Assembly: GCF_006335145.1 (NCBI RefSeq)
Contig: NZ_VDMN01000006.1
Span: 186,001-250,000, forward strand
Direction of reading: 5' to 3'
DNA: 64,000 nt
From: Aliirhizobium smilacinae
GTDB lineage: Bacteria > Pseudomonadota > Alphaproteobacteria > Rhizobiales > Rhizobiaceae
Every line of letters begins with the position of its first letter. The first letter of the stretch is position 1. The notes beneath the pieces were generated by a model that was not told the origin of the DNA, did no database searches, and saw only the letters and a list, made by a program, of their open reading frames with translations. Shown piece after piece: positions 1-8,350 of this stretch. Position numbers and translations under genes: made by a program.

Positions 1-241
1 GCGGCATGGTCTGCCTCTCTCCGAGAGATTTAATGCTGCACTGCGGTAATATGCCATATTGACAGTTTAATTAAGGCTGGCATCGGATGGCGTTCGGGCG
101 TAACACGATCGGACACCCCAAGTCCTTTCAGGGACACCCAACCCCTTGGCGCGGCCCGCGATTGCGATGCCTGGGCACCCTTACGCCGCCGCGCTTTTCA
201 GAAATGGATCTGCGCTCTTGGATAACACCTTGGCAAAAGAC

Positions 242-1531
242 ATGGCCTCGTCGCCCATCGACGAAAAGGTCAGACTGAAATCCATCATCGGCGGTTCCGC
301 CGGCAATCTGGTCGAATGGTACGACTGGTACGTCTATTCCGCCTTCACCCTTTATTTCGCCCCGGTCTTCTTTCCCTCCGGTGACCAGACAGCCGAACTC
401 CTGAGTGCCGCGGCCGTCTTTGCCGTCGGCTTCCTGATGCGGCCGATCGGCGCCTGGTTCATGGGCATCTATGCCGACCGCAAGGGCCGCAAGGCCGGCC
501 TGACGCTCTCCGTCACGCTGATGTGCCTCGGTTCCTTCCTCATCGCGATTGCGCCGGGCTACGAGACGATCGGCATTGCCGCTCCGGCATTGCTGGTGTT
601 CGCGCGTCTGCTGCAGGGCATTAGCGTTGGCGGCGAATACGGCGCCAGCGCCACCTATCTCAGCGAAATGGCCGGCCGCAACCGGCGCGGTTTCTTCTCC
701 AGCTTCCAGTATGTGACGCTGATTTCCGGCCAGCTCGTTGCGCTTGCAGTGCTGCTCGTGCTGCAGGCTTTGCTCACGGCCGAACAGTTGCAGTCCTGGG
801 GCTGGCGTGTGCCGTTCTTCATCGGCGGCCTTCTGGCGATTGTGGTGTTCTACATCCGACGGGGCCTGGCCGAAACGCAATCGTTCAAGAATGCCGATGC
901 CGATGCGAAGAAATCGTCCGGCGGCTGGGCGCTGTTCACGCGTTATCCGAAGGAAGCCTTCCTCGTCATCGCGCTGACGTCCGGCGGCACGCTCGCCTTC
1001 TACGCCTATACGACTTACCTGCAGAAATTCCTGGTCAACACGTCGGGCTTCAGCAAGGAGACGGCGACCGAGATCACTACCGCGGCGCTGTTCGTCTTCA
1101 TGCTCTGCCAGCCGATCGCCGGCGCCTTGTCCGACAGAATCGGGCGAAAGCCGCTGATGGTCGGGTTCGGTGTTCTCGGCACGCTGTTCACCTATCTGAT
1201 CTTCACTTCGCTTGCCGCGACGACGAACGCCTTCACCGCGTTTCTCCTGTCGCTCGTCGGCCTGCTGATCGTCACCGGTTACACCTCGATCAATGCGGTG
1301 GTGAAGGCCGAGCTGTTTCCGGCGCATATTCGCGCGCTCGGTGTGGCTTTGCCATACGCGCTGGCCAACACGATCTTCGGCGGCACCGCGGAATTCGTGG
1401 CGCTGAAGTTCAAGCAGATGGGCCATGAGAACTGGTTCTTCTGGTATGTGACGATCATGATCGCCATCTCGCTGGTCGTCTATGTGAAGATGCGCGACAC
1501 CAAACATCACAGCCATATCCAGGAAGACTGA
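242..1531 (+). CDS. MFS transporter, metabolite:H+ symporter family (KgtP/ProP-like)
   Basis: A 429-residue inner-membrane transporter that probably imports a dicarboxylate such as 2-oxoglutarate by proton symport. Family signs are GNLVEWYDWYVYS in TM1, the cytoplasmic loop ADRKGRKAGL between TM2 and TM3, GGEYGA in TM5 and the second-half loop SDRIGRKPLM. About twelve hydrophobic segments can be read. I start at ATG 242 because homologues begin shortly before the GGSAGNLVEWYDW block. In-frame TTG 146 and ATG 167 lie upstream, but the residues they would add look non-conserved. The Shine-Dalgarno before 242 is weak, so the start is uncertain. A strong terminator follows, so the gene is probably monocistronic. 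The substrate is inferred from overall resemblance to KgtP; betaine, proline or citrate are alternatives. Confidence 0.8.
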   Translation: MASSPIDEKVRLKSIIGGSAGNLVEWYDWYVYSAFTLYFAPVFFPSGDQTAELLSAAAVFAVGFLMRPIGAWFMGIYADRKGRKAGLTLSVTLMCLGSFLIAIAPGYETIGIAAPALLVFARLLQGISVGGEYGASATYLSEMAGRNRRGFFSSFQYVTLISGQLVALAVLLVLQALLTAEQLQSWGWRVPFFIGGLLAIVVFYIRRGLAETQSFKNADADAKKSSGGWALFTRYPKEAFLVIALTSGGTLAFYAYTTYLQKFLVNTSGFSKETATEITTAALFVFMLCQPIAGALSDRIGRKPLMVGFGVLGTLFTYLIFTSLAATTNAFTAFLLSLVGLLIVTGYTSINAVVKAELFPAHIRALGVALPYALANTIFGGTAEFVALKFKQMGHENWFFWYVTIMIAISLVVYVKMRDTKHHSHIQED

Positions 1532-1575
1532 TTCTCGTCAGTCTGGCTGTTGGACGCTCAAAACTGTTCTTCATC

Positions 1576-1605
1576 GGAGGCGGGCCTGTGGCTCGCCTCC
1601 TTTTT
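1576..1605 (+). terminator. Rho-independent terminator after the MFS gene
   Basis: A stem of GGAGGCG..GC paired with GC..CGCCTCC encloses a short loop and is followed by TTTTT. It lies 45 bases after the stop of the transporter gene and separates it from the min operon. Confidence 0.8.
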
Positions 1606-1781
1606 CGTCTCCAGCACATAATTTTTTTGATGCGGAAACAAGGCTTGTCGCGATATCGGCTTGGAAAAGGAAACCCGCATAAGCCTCGATCAAGGCTGCG
1701 GGTTCAGGGTTTCGCGCATCACCTTCGCGGCCCTGTTTCCCCCGAGTTCCTTACCGCATCTTAAGACTTGGGCGGGCCGCG

Positions 1782-1797
1782 TTAACCATTTGTTAAC
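1782..1797. promoter_or_regulatory. CtrA-type binding box upstream of minC
   Basis: The sequence TTAA-CCATTTG-TTAAC is an exact match to the alphaproteobacterial CtrA consensus TTAA-N7-TTAA(C). It lies about 42 bases before the minC start. A further half-site TTAAC lies near 1830. CtrA control of min genes has been reported in Sinorhizobium meliloti, so the position makes sense. The rest of the gap from 1606 to 1838 holds no gene that I can support. Confidence 0.65.
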
Positions 1798-1838
1798 CAC
1801 GTCAGCGGTAGACATCGGGCAACGATTTCTTAACGTAG

Positions 1839-2585
1839 ATGACCAAAGTGCTAACAGACGCTCGCTCCATTCGCATCAAGGGCCGTTCGTTCCTGGCGGT
1901 CGTTCTTTCACCGGATCTTCCGCTGGATCAATGGCTTGACCGCCTCGACGATCTGGCTGCCCGGTCTGCCGGTTTCTTTCTCGACAGGCCCGTCGTTCTC
2001 GACGTGTCGGAACTGCCGATCAAGAAGCCCGAACTGAAACAGCTGATCGACGACCTTGCCGAACGCAATGTCAGGGTGATGGGCGTCGAAGGCGCGCGTC
2101 CGTCGATGCTCGGTCCGGGCATGCCGCCGGCGATGAAGGGCGGCAAGCCGGCCTCCGACGTCGAGGTGACGGCAAGGGAGCCGGAAACGGAGACCGAAGC
2201 CGAGGCCGCCGCACCGGCGCCGCAGCGCCAGGAAGCGCCACAGGTTCGGGCGATCCCGCAGTCTCTGGTCATCGACGAACCGGTCCGTTCGGGCCAGTCG
2301 ATCATCTTTCCGGAAGGCGACATCACCATTGTCGGTTCTGTCGCATCCGGCGCCGAAGTCATTGCCGGCGGTTCGATCCACATCTACGGCGCGCTTCGCG
2401 GCCGTGCGATGGCGGGCTCAATCGGCAATACCAACGCACGCATTTTCTGCCGCCGCCTCGAAGCCGAGCTGATCGCTATCGACGGTATCTACAAGATGGC
2501 GGAAGACATGGATTCGAGCCTTCGCGGGCACGCCGTGCAACTGTCGCTCGAGGGCGACACGATCATGGCAGACATACTTTTCTGA
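1839..2585 (+). CDS. minC: Septum site-determining protein MinC
   Basis: The inhibitor of FtsZ polymerisation in the Min system, active at the membrane with MinD. The 248 residues contain an N-terminal FtsZ-inhibiting domain (about 1-105), a linker rich in Ala, Pro and Glu (about 120-150), and a C-terminal beta-helix domain (about 150-248). The last domain shows the family pattern VRSGQ.I.FPEGDITIVGSVASGAEV..GGSIHIYG.LRGRA and the end GIYKMAEDMD. Length and order are normal. It heads a three-gene operon with minD starting 31 bases later. A CtrA box sits in the promoter region. Confidence 0.95.
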   Translation: MTKVLTDARSIRIKGRSFLAVVLSPDLPLDQWLDRLDDLAARSAGFFLDRPVVLDVSELPIKKPELKQLIDDLAERNVRVMGVEGARPSMLGPGMPPAMKGGKPASDVEVTAREPETETEAEAAAPAPQRQEAPQVRAIPQSLVIDEPVRSGQSIIFPEGDITIVGSVASGAEVIAGGSIHIYGALRGRAMAGSIGNTNARIFCRRLEAELIAIDGIYKMAEDMDSSLRGHAVQLSLEGDTIMADILF

Positions 2586-2616
2586 ACCGGCATAAGGTTC
2601 AACACAGGAGATCAGG

Positions 2617-3432
2617 ATGGGGAAAGTCATAGTCGTGACGTCCGGCAAGGGCGGGGTTGGCAAGACAACATCGACAGCCGCACTCGGGGCAGCGTTGGCA
2701 CAGCGCAATGAAAAGGTCGCCGTCGTCGATTTCGATGTCGGGCTGCGCAACCTCGACCTCGTGATGGGTGCCGAACGTCGGGTGGTCTACGACCTCGTCA
2801 ACGTCATCAATGGCGACGCCAAGCTGCCGCAGGCGCTGATCCGCGACAAGCGGCTCGACACGCTGTTTCTGCTGCCGGCCTCCCAGACGCGCGACAAGGA
2901 CGCGCTGACAGAAGAGGGCGTCGAGCGCGTCATCGGCGAATTGAAGAAATATTTCGACTGGGTGATCTGTGACAGCCCGGCCGGTATCGAAAAAGGCGCG
3001 ACGCTTGCCATGCGCCATGCCGATGTCGCCGTCGTCGTGACCAATCCGGAAGTGTCTTCGGTGCGCGACTCAGACCGCATCATCGGCATGCTCGATTCCA
3101 AGACGCTGAAGGCCGAGAACGGCGAGCGGATGGAAAAGCATCTTCTGCTCACCCGCTACGATTCCGTTCGTGCGGAACGCGGCGACATGCTGAAGGTCGA
3201 CGACGTTCTGGAAATCCTCTCCATCCCGCTTCTCGGCATCATTCCGGAAAGCATGGATGTATTGAAGGCATCGAACCTTGGTGCCCCTGTCACGCTTGCC
3301 GACGCGCGCAGCGCACCGGCACAAGCCTATTTTGAAGCTGCCCGTCGTCTGGCCGGCGAAGTCGTCCCTGTGACGGTGCCGGGTGACAAGCGCGGCATCT
3401 TCGGAAAACTCTTCGGAAGGAAGGCCGCATGA
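2617..3432 (+). CDS. minD: Septum site-determining ATPase MinD
   Basis: A membrane-recruited ATPase of the ParA/MinD family that carries MinC and oscillates under MinE control. The deviant Walker A motif SGKGGVGKTT is at residues 9-18. The family blocks DFDVGLRNLDLVMG and CDSPAGIEKGA follow, and the C-terminal tail GIFGKLFGRKAA is an amphipathic membrane-targeting helix. The 271-residue length is standard. A clear Shine-Dalgarno (GGAGATCAGG) precedes ATG 2617. Its stop overlaps the minE start (ATGA), which indicates translational coupling. Confidence 0.97.
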   Translation: MGKVIVVTSGKGGVGKTTSTAALGAALAQRNEKVAVVDFDVGLRNLDLVMGAERRVVYDLVNVINGDAKLPQALIRDKRLDTLFLLPASQTRDKDALTEEGVERVIGELKKYFDWVICDSPAGIEKGATLAMRHADVAVVVTNPEVSSVRDSDRIIGMLDSKTLKAENGERMEKHLLLTRYDSVRAERGDMLKVDDVLEILSIPLLGIIPESMDVLKASNLGAPVTLADARSAPAQAYFEAARRLAGEVVPVTVPGDKRGIFGKLFGRKAA

Positions 3433-3692
3433 GCATACTGCGTCTTTTCACCCGTTCGCCTCGGCGCTCTGCGCCGGCTGCACGGGAACGCCTGCAGGTT
3501 CTGCTGGCTCATGAGCGGGCGTCTGCCGGCTCCGACCTGACCACGATCCTGCGCGAGGAAATCCTTGCCGTCATCGCCAGGCATGTGCAGCTCGACGCTG
3601 ACCGCGTCACGGTCAAGGTCGATCGTGACGAGCACGTCTCGATCCTCGAGATCGATGTCGAGATCCCGCTGGATGCCGCGAGAGCGGCCTGA
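3429..3692 (+). CDS. minE: Cell division topological specificity factor MinE
   Basis: The activator of the MinD ATPase that drives pole-to-pole oscillation. The 87 residues show the MinE layout: an N-terminal membrane-binding stretch (MSILRLFTR), the anti-MinCD helix containing ARERLQVLLAHERA, then the topological specificity domain (LREEILAVIARHVQLD and a terminal beta strand VSILEIDVEIPL). It overlaps minD by four bases and is followed by a strong terminator, so it closes the operon. Confidence 0.95.
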   Translation: MSILRLFTRSPRRSAPAARERLQVLLAHERASAGSDLTTILREEILAVIARHVQLDADRVTVKVDRDEHVSILEIDVEIPLDAARAA

Positions 3693-3740
3693 CCGGCGAT
3701 ATGGCGAGGCTTAAGGCCTCGCCTTTATCCGATTGAAAAC

Positions 3741-3766
3741 GACCCGGAGCTTCGGCTCCGGGTCTT
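3741..3766 (+). terminator. Rho-independent terminator of the min operon
   Basis: A perfect 10-base-pair stem, GACCCGGAGC / GCTCCGGGTC, with a TTCG tetraloop followed by a short T run. It lies between the convergent minE and exoQ genes. Confidence 0.85.
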
Positions 3767-3800
3767 TCGCGTTTGAAACGGGGGTATCTGAGCGCGATGG

Positions 3801-5060
3801 TCAGGCGTGTAGCGGGGGATGGCCGAACCTGGATTGCCGGGGAGCGGCCGCGCGCCGCGGCAGTGTCAGCTTGCCGGCCGCGTAGAACATCATGAACGAG
3901 CCGATCTGGTAGGGGAAGATCACGTCGATTTCTACGAAGGAGCGCATCAGCAGCAACAGGCTGACGGCGAACAGCACGATGGATGACGGATCGTTGCGCC
4001 GGTTCAGCATGGCGCCAAGATGGCCGAATACGTTTTTCAGCAAGAGGAAGACGAGGATCGCCAGCCCGACAAAGCCATTCTCCACCGCCACCTCAATGTA
4101 GGTGTTGTGGAAATGGAAACCGCTGCGGGTTGCGATGAAGAACTCGTCCCAGAGCTGCTCCGGCTTGGCAAAGCCCTGTACCCAGAAACCCTGGTAGCCC
4201 ATGCCGAGGATGGGATTGAGGCCTGCGGCTTCGATGCCCTGTTGCCAGAGATAGGTTCTGCCGGTCAGCGTCGAGTCCTTGCCGAAGAGGCCGAGGATCG
4301 CATCGACCGCGCCCATCTGCAGACCCGCGACGACTATGGCCAATCCGACCACGACGATGCCGACGAACAGAAGCTTGCGGGCGCCGGGCGCCAGCAGGCC
4401 GAAGGGGAGATACGCGACGCAGGCAGCGATAAGCCCGGCCGTGGTGATGACGGACGTGGCGGACTGGGACGCCATCAGGCAATAGGCGCAGAGAAGCGTG
4501 GCGGCTGCTGCCCCTACGAGCCACAGGTCCCGACGCCGGAAGACGATGGCATAGAGGATCGAGAATACGAGACCGAGCGAAGCGTAAAGCCCGAGCTGGT
4601 TCTTCGACGAGAACGAGCCGACGAAGCTGTAGCTGCCGTCCATCGCATCGTAGCTGTAGCTGCCGAAAGCGATCGAATAGAGCATCACCACGACAGTGCC
4701 GATGATCGCGCCGCGGGTGAAGGTCAATACGCTGATCGTGCGCATGGCAATCAGCGCGCACATGACATGGGTCAGCAGCTGGATGGCGGTTCGCAGCGAA
4801 ACGCCGGGTGCCGGCGACCAGAAGGCCGACAGGAAGCAGAGCAGGGGAAAGGCCAGGATCCAAAGATACCTGAAATAATTCCCCAGCACCCGCTTGTAGT
4901 CGACCAGGATCAGCGGAAACCAGACAGCATAATAGGCAAGGATCGAGACCTGCCCGAAGCGGCTGGAATAGGCGAAGACGAAGAAGGATAGCGTCACTGC
5001 CGCTATCCCATAAGCCTGGTTCCTGTCAGGGTCGACCAACATCGACCGAGCGATCTTCAT
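3801..5060 (-). CDS. exoQ: Exopolysaccharide polymerase, ExoQ/Wzy-like (O-antigen ligase/polymerase family)
   Basis: A 419-residue integral membrane protein with about ten to twelve hydrophobic segments and a central periplasmic loop. The Wzy_C-type motif GMGYQGFWV and the downstream HFHNTYIEVAVENGFVG (around residues 260-330) are typical of polymerases of the ExoQ family, which join lipid-linked repeat units. It is the last gene of the minus-strand set exoY-exoF-exoQ, ten bases after exoF, as in succinoglycan loci of rhizobia. Assignment as ExoQ rests on family and position. Confidence 0.88.
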   Translation of the reverse strand: MKIARSMLVDPDRNQAYGIAAVTLSFFVFAYSSRFGQVSILAYYAVWFPLILVDYKRVLGNYFRYLWILAFPLLCFLSAFWSPAPGVSLRTAIQLLTHVMCALIAMRTISVLTFTRGAIIGTVVVMLYSIAFGSYSYDAMDGSYSFVGSFSSKNQLGLYASLGLVFSILYAIVFRRRDLWLVGAAAATLLCAYCLMASQSATSVITTAGLIAACVAYLPFGLLAPGARKLLFVGIVVVGLAIVVAGLQMGAVDAILGLFGKDSTLTGRTYLWQQGIEAAGLNPILGMGYQGFWVQGFAKPEQLWDEFFIATRSGFHFHNTYIEVAVENGFVGLAILVFLLLKNVFGHLGAMLNRRNDPSSIVLFAVSLLLLMRSFVEIDVIFPYQIGSFMMFYAAGKLTLPRRAAAPRQSRFGHPPLHA

Positions 5061-5070
5061 TCGCCACCTA

Positions 5071-6465
5071 TCACTGCATCAGAAGGTCTGATGATACCTT
5101 GATCACGTCGCCGGGCCGAAGCATGGCGTTTTCATCGACGGTGAGCTGCTTGGGACCATCGCCGGCATCCCGGACGATGACGTATTTGATCGTCGCGTCC
5201 TTGTTGGACGGATCGAACTTCAGGGCTTCGGCCGATTGTGCCAGTGCTTCCGACATCAGTTCGCGGCTGGTGGACAGTTCGAGGCCGAGCTTTTCCAGCT
5301 GAGCTTCGGTGTCCTGCAGCTCCTGCGCGCGCTGGGCATCCCAGTCGTTGCGAAGGTTGATCTCGTCCTGGTTCGCCTTGTTGATATCCTGCCTGGCCCG
5401 CAGCGATGCCGTGTCGGTATCCAACATGTTGGATTCCAGATCCGCTGCACGCTCTTCCGCCGAAAGACGCCGGCTCGATGTCGCAAGACCCTGCTCGCTC
5501 AGTTTTGCCATGCGGTCGCGGTCGTCGTTGTAAAGCGCAAGCTGTCGCTGCTGTGTCACGGATTTGCGGCCAAGAGACTGGACTTCAGTGTCCAGCAGGG
5601 TCTTGAGATCGGCCAGTGCCTTCAACTGAAGCTCATAGCGCTCGCGCCGGGACTTCATCAGCGAGGCTTCGCTGGCCATCAGTTCCTTGGCGTTCGCAAC
5701 GTCCTTCAGCTCGGGCGGCATTGCCAGTTCCTTGGCGTTGGCGATTTCCGCAATCAGCCGGGTTCTGCGGGCAATCAGCCGGCCGCGTTCCGAACCGCTG
5801 ACCTGCGCATCGCCCCTTGCCCTGATGAAATCACGGGCGAACCGCTGGCCTGCATCGGCGCGTTTGAGGCCGCCTGCAAGGCTGACAGCCTTCAACACTG
5901 TCAGATTGGGGGAATAGGGGTACTCGCCCGGCTTCTCGACATCGCCGGCGAGGAAGAGCGGCCGGAACTCGGCGACTTCCACCGAGGCGGAGGGAAGATT
6001 GCGCAGGGCGAATTCGCTCTGCAGCTTTTCGCCGATCGCCTTGCCGACATCCGCCGTCGTCTTGCCGGCGGCATCGAGGTCGCCGATGAACGGAAGCGAT
6101 AGCGAACCCGATGGGCCGACCGTGTAGTCACCGCTGACGGCGTCCCAGTTGCGGATGCTGCCATCGGCGGGCTGCCATTCCGCGACGCGGATGCGCAGCT
6201 TGTCCATAACGCCCAGGCGATAGGAACCTTCCTGGCTCTTTGCAGTGGCCGGCGCTGCCGCCTGTGCGGGCTTGGCCGACTTTGCCTGAGCCTGTGGGGC
6301 TTGCGCCTGTGGGGCCTGAGCCTGAGGTGCCTGAGACTGGGAAGCCGGCGATTGGGGCTGGGCGGCGCTCTGAGCGCCTGCGGATGTGGTCAGCGACAAA
6401 ACCATTGTTCCCGCCGCCATTGCCAGCGTCGGGAAGCGTCGCGAAAAGACCATTCGGATACCCAT
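5071..6465 (-). CDS. exoF: Polysaccharide export protein, ExoF-like (periplasmic, SLBB type)
   Basis: A 464-residue exported protein involved in succinoglycan synthesis and export. It has an N-terminal signal peptide (FPTLAMAAGTMVLSLTTSAGAQ), an Ala/Gln/Pro-rich low-complexity linker (about 30-75), a Poly_export domain (YRLGVMDKLRIRVAEW to SVEVAEFRPLFLAGDV), an SLBB-like segment with GEYPYSPNLTVLKAV, a long charged helical region (about 200-400, probably coiled coil) and a C-terminal LRPGDVIKV block. I start at ATG 6465 because AGGAG lies just upstream; an in-frame codon 36 bases earlier has no such site. The linker DNA contains a 15-base tandem repeat. Confidence 0.88.
   Translation of the reverse strand: MGIRMVFSRRFPTLAMAAGTMVLSLTTSAGAQSAAQPQSPASQSQAPQAQAPQAQAPQAQAKSAKPAQAAAPATAKSQEGSYRLGVMDKLRIRVAEWQPADGSIRNWDAVSGDYTVGPSGSLSLPFIGDLDAAGKTTADVGKAIGEKLQSEFALRNLPSASVEVAEFRPLFLAGDVEKPGEYPYSPNLTVLKAVSLAGGLKRADAGQRFARDFIRARGDAQVSGSERGRLIARRTRLIAEIANAKELAMPPELKDVANAKELMASEASLMKSRRERYELQLKALADLKTLLDTEVQSLGRKSVTQQRQLALYNDDRDRMAKLSEQGLATSSRRLSAEERAADLESNMLDTDTASLRARQDINKANQDEINLRNDWDAQRAQELQDTEAQLEKLGLELSTSRELMSEALAQSAEALKFDPSNKDATIKYVIVRDAGDGPKQLTVDENAMLRPGDVIKVSSDLLMQ
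6284..6343 (-). repeat. exoF: 15-bp tandem repeat inside exoF
   Basis: About four imperfect 15-base units encode repeated Pro-Gln-Ala-Gln-Ala in the linker after the signal peptide of ExoF. The reading frame is kept. Repeat number could vary between strains without destroying the protein. Confidence 0.75.
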
Positions 6466-6550
6466 CAGATCTCCTAGGTTCTCGTATGTTTCGTATGTCA
6501 TCTTGATGTTCCGCGCCGGCGGGAGGTATGCGGCGCGGCCAGATGGGCTG

Positions 6551-7231
6551 TCAGTAGCTGCCGCGTGCCATGCAGACGGCAGGGATCGTCCTCAGGATGA
6601 TCGAGACGTCCTGAACAAGCGACCAGTTCTGCACATAGTGCGTGTCGAACGCGATGCGGGTCTCGTAGGAGACATCATTGCGTCCGCTGATCTGCCACAG
6701 ACCGGTCAGGCCAGGGCGTGTCTGGAGGTAATAGACAGCGGAGCTGTCGTAGACCTTCAACTCGTCATCGACGACAGGACGCGGACCAACCACACTCATT
6801 TCACCCCGAAGGATGTTGAGCAGCTGGGGCAGTTCGTCGAGGCTCAGCTTGCGCAGCACACGACCAACCGCAGTGACGCGGGGATCGTCGCGGAGCTTGC
6901 GGGTCTGCCGCCACTCTTCCGCGGCCTCGGGATTTTCCCGCAGGTACTTGCGAAGCAGTTCATCCCCATTGACCGCCATGGTGCGGAACTTGAGGCATTT
7001 GAATGTACGGCCCCTGTGGCCGATACGGCCGTGCCCATAAAAGGCCGGGCCCTTGTCGGTCAGTTTGACCAAAGCCATGATCATTAGAAACAGCGGGCTG
7101 AAAACGATCAGGGCAAGGCCTGCTGCGGTAAAGTCGAACGTTCTTTTGACCAGGCCGCCGATCGGGAGTGTCATGGCGGCATAGTCCAGGTCTGATAGCG
7201 GCGTATCTGCCGAACGTGTCGCTGACTTCAT
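6551..7231 (-). CDS. exoY: Undecaprenyl-phosphate galactose phosphotransferase ExoY
   Basis: The priming sugar transferase that moves galactose-1-phosphate to undecaprenyl phosphate, the first step of succinoglycan assembly at the inner membrane. It has one N-terminal hydrophobic hairpin (KRTFDFTAAGLALIVFSPLF) and the bacterial sugar transferase domain with KFRTM, LRKLSLDELPQLLNILRGEMSVVGPRP, and the C-terminal RPGLTGLWQISGR block. Starting at ATG 7231, with GGAG eight bases upstream, gives 226 residues, the size I recall for ExoY of S. meliloti. It is first in the minus-strand exoYFQ set, divergent from exoX. Confidence 0.93.
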   Translation of the reverse strand: MKSATRSADTPLSDLDYAAMTLPIGGLVKRTFDFTAAGLALIVFSPLFLMIMALVKLTDKGPAFYGHGRIGHRGRTFKCLKFRTMAVNGDELLRKYLRENPEAAEEWRQTRKLRDDPRVTAVGRVLRKLSLDELPQLLNILRGEMSVVGPRPVVDDELKVYDSSAVYYLQTRPGLTGLWQISGRNDVSYETRIAFDTHYVQNWSLVQDVSIILRTIPAVCMARGSY

Positions 7232-7954
7232 AGAGGAGACTCCATTTAGGTTTTGCGATAGTCGGTGCCTTAAGCGGCGCTTCATCGAGCTATTATGTGA
7301 TAATAAGTCTGTGTTCGTAATTTGATGCCAGACAAAAATTTCTGCGGTGGTGACCGGAGGGGCCGAATGGAGGCCGGAAGGCGAGGGCGGTCACAGCTGC
7401 AGGTCGTGATGGTAAATATAAAGCCTTACACAAATACTACCGCAGGCCTGTAAACTTGAATCGATCTCGACTATTAATCGTAATCGAAACTTGATGCGGA
7501 TGTATTACGAGTGTTTTTCAGCGGTCGGATCAGTCGCCGCTTCTTGAGGTTCAGGCCCAAAGTAGCTTGTCCTTAGGACCAAAGGCCTAGGCCTGCTGCA
7601 CCGCAATACAATGCTGCAGCGCAAAAGGCGCATGATCGCGCCCGGTGACCTTTGTAACAATAATTGAACGGATAGGGCGGGCTCCTGGTAGCCGGCGGCA
7701 CCCGTTTGTTCCAACTGGCGGCAAATCAGGCTTAAATGTGGCGAAAATGTGGTGTAGACATGTGGTAACGGGGTGTTGAACCGGTTGAAAGGCGCGTCTT
7801 GGGCCTTTGACGGAATCTTACCAAAGATTCACTGGCCAAAATCCTTGACCGCGCGAAAATCTTGAAAACTCTCTCGTTGCACCGTAATGTACAGGGCACG
7901 AGAGAGGACTGTTGAAATTTAAAAACTCATAAGAAAAGTCCCTCGGGAGGAATG
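7232..7954. promoter_or_regulatory. Long exoY-exoX divergent intergenic region
   Basis: About 720 bases without a credible gene separate the divergent exoY and exoX. The stretch is AT-richer than its neighbours. It contains a perfect 6-base inverted repeat TATTAT-GTG-ATAATA at 7291-7305 near the exoY side. On the exoX side a stem-loop with arms CTCTCTCGT / ACGAGAGAG lies at 7869-7906, about 50 bases before exoX. In other rhizobia this region is the main regulatory hub of the locus. I could not assign sigma-70 boxes with confidence. Confidence 0.5.
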
Positions 7955-8251
7955 ATGATGTACGCACCGCGTGTATTCGTGAGCATGATTGGCACTCTCG
8001 CCGTGTTTGCCATCGCCGCGTATGTCATGTCAGGTTCCTTCTGGATGGCTCTCGGCGAAACTATTCTCTGCGCGGTAATACTTCAGATCGGTTATTTCAT
8101 CGGGATCGTTTACCTGGTGCGGCGCGAGAAGGCGCAGATGGATTCGGCCCGCTCCAGCGACGGCGTTACGGCAAAGTCGAGAGCGGATGCTGGCGTCCGC
8201 GACAATTTGACTGCCGAAGCGCCGGCTCGCGTGCACATCCAGGATCACTGA
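7955..8251 (+). CDS. exoX: Exopolysaccharide production repressor ExoX-like small membrane protein
   Basis: A small inner-membrane protein of 98 residues that, in relatives, lowers succinoglycan synthesis post-translationally by acting against ExoY. Two hydrophobic segments (FVSMIGTLAVFAIAAYVM and ALGETILCAVILQIGYFIGIVYLV) are followed by VRREKAQ and a polar tail. Three ATGs in a row (7952, 7955, 7958) follow the strong site GGGAGG. The middle one gives the length I recall for ExoX. Its place opposite exoY supports the call; the sequence itself is short and the tail is not conserved. Confidence 0.75.
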   Translation: MMYAPRVFVSMIGTLAVFAIAAYVMSGSFWMALGETILCAVILQIGYFIGIVYLVRREKAQMDSARSSDGVTAKSRADAGVRDNLTAEAPARVHIQDH

Positions 8252-8350
8252 GCTTTTATCAGGATTTGTCCCGAACATAAAATTAGCTCTTTCACATCGC
8301 TGCCATTTTCCTAAGTTCTTAGTCTGCGCCTGTAAGCGACGAGACGGACG

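Noticed and set aside
59..87. TTGACA-like sequence at the left edge as promoter of the MFS gene
   Set aside because: No acceptable -10 at 16-18 bases; not enough to annotate.
128..1516. Long frame opposite the MFS transporter
   Set aside because: Charged, low-complexity translation without recognisable family, while the plus strand has clear transporter motifs.
7505..7714. Small frame in the exoY-exoX gap
   Set aside because: No ribosome site, Cys/Arg-rich random composition, and located in a regulatory region.
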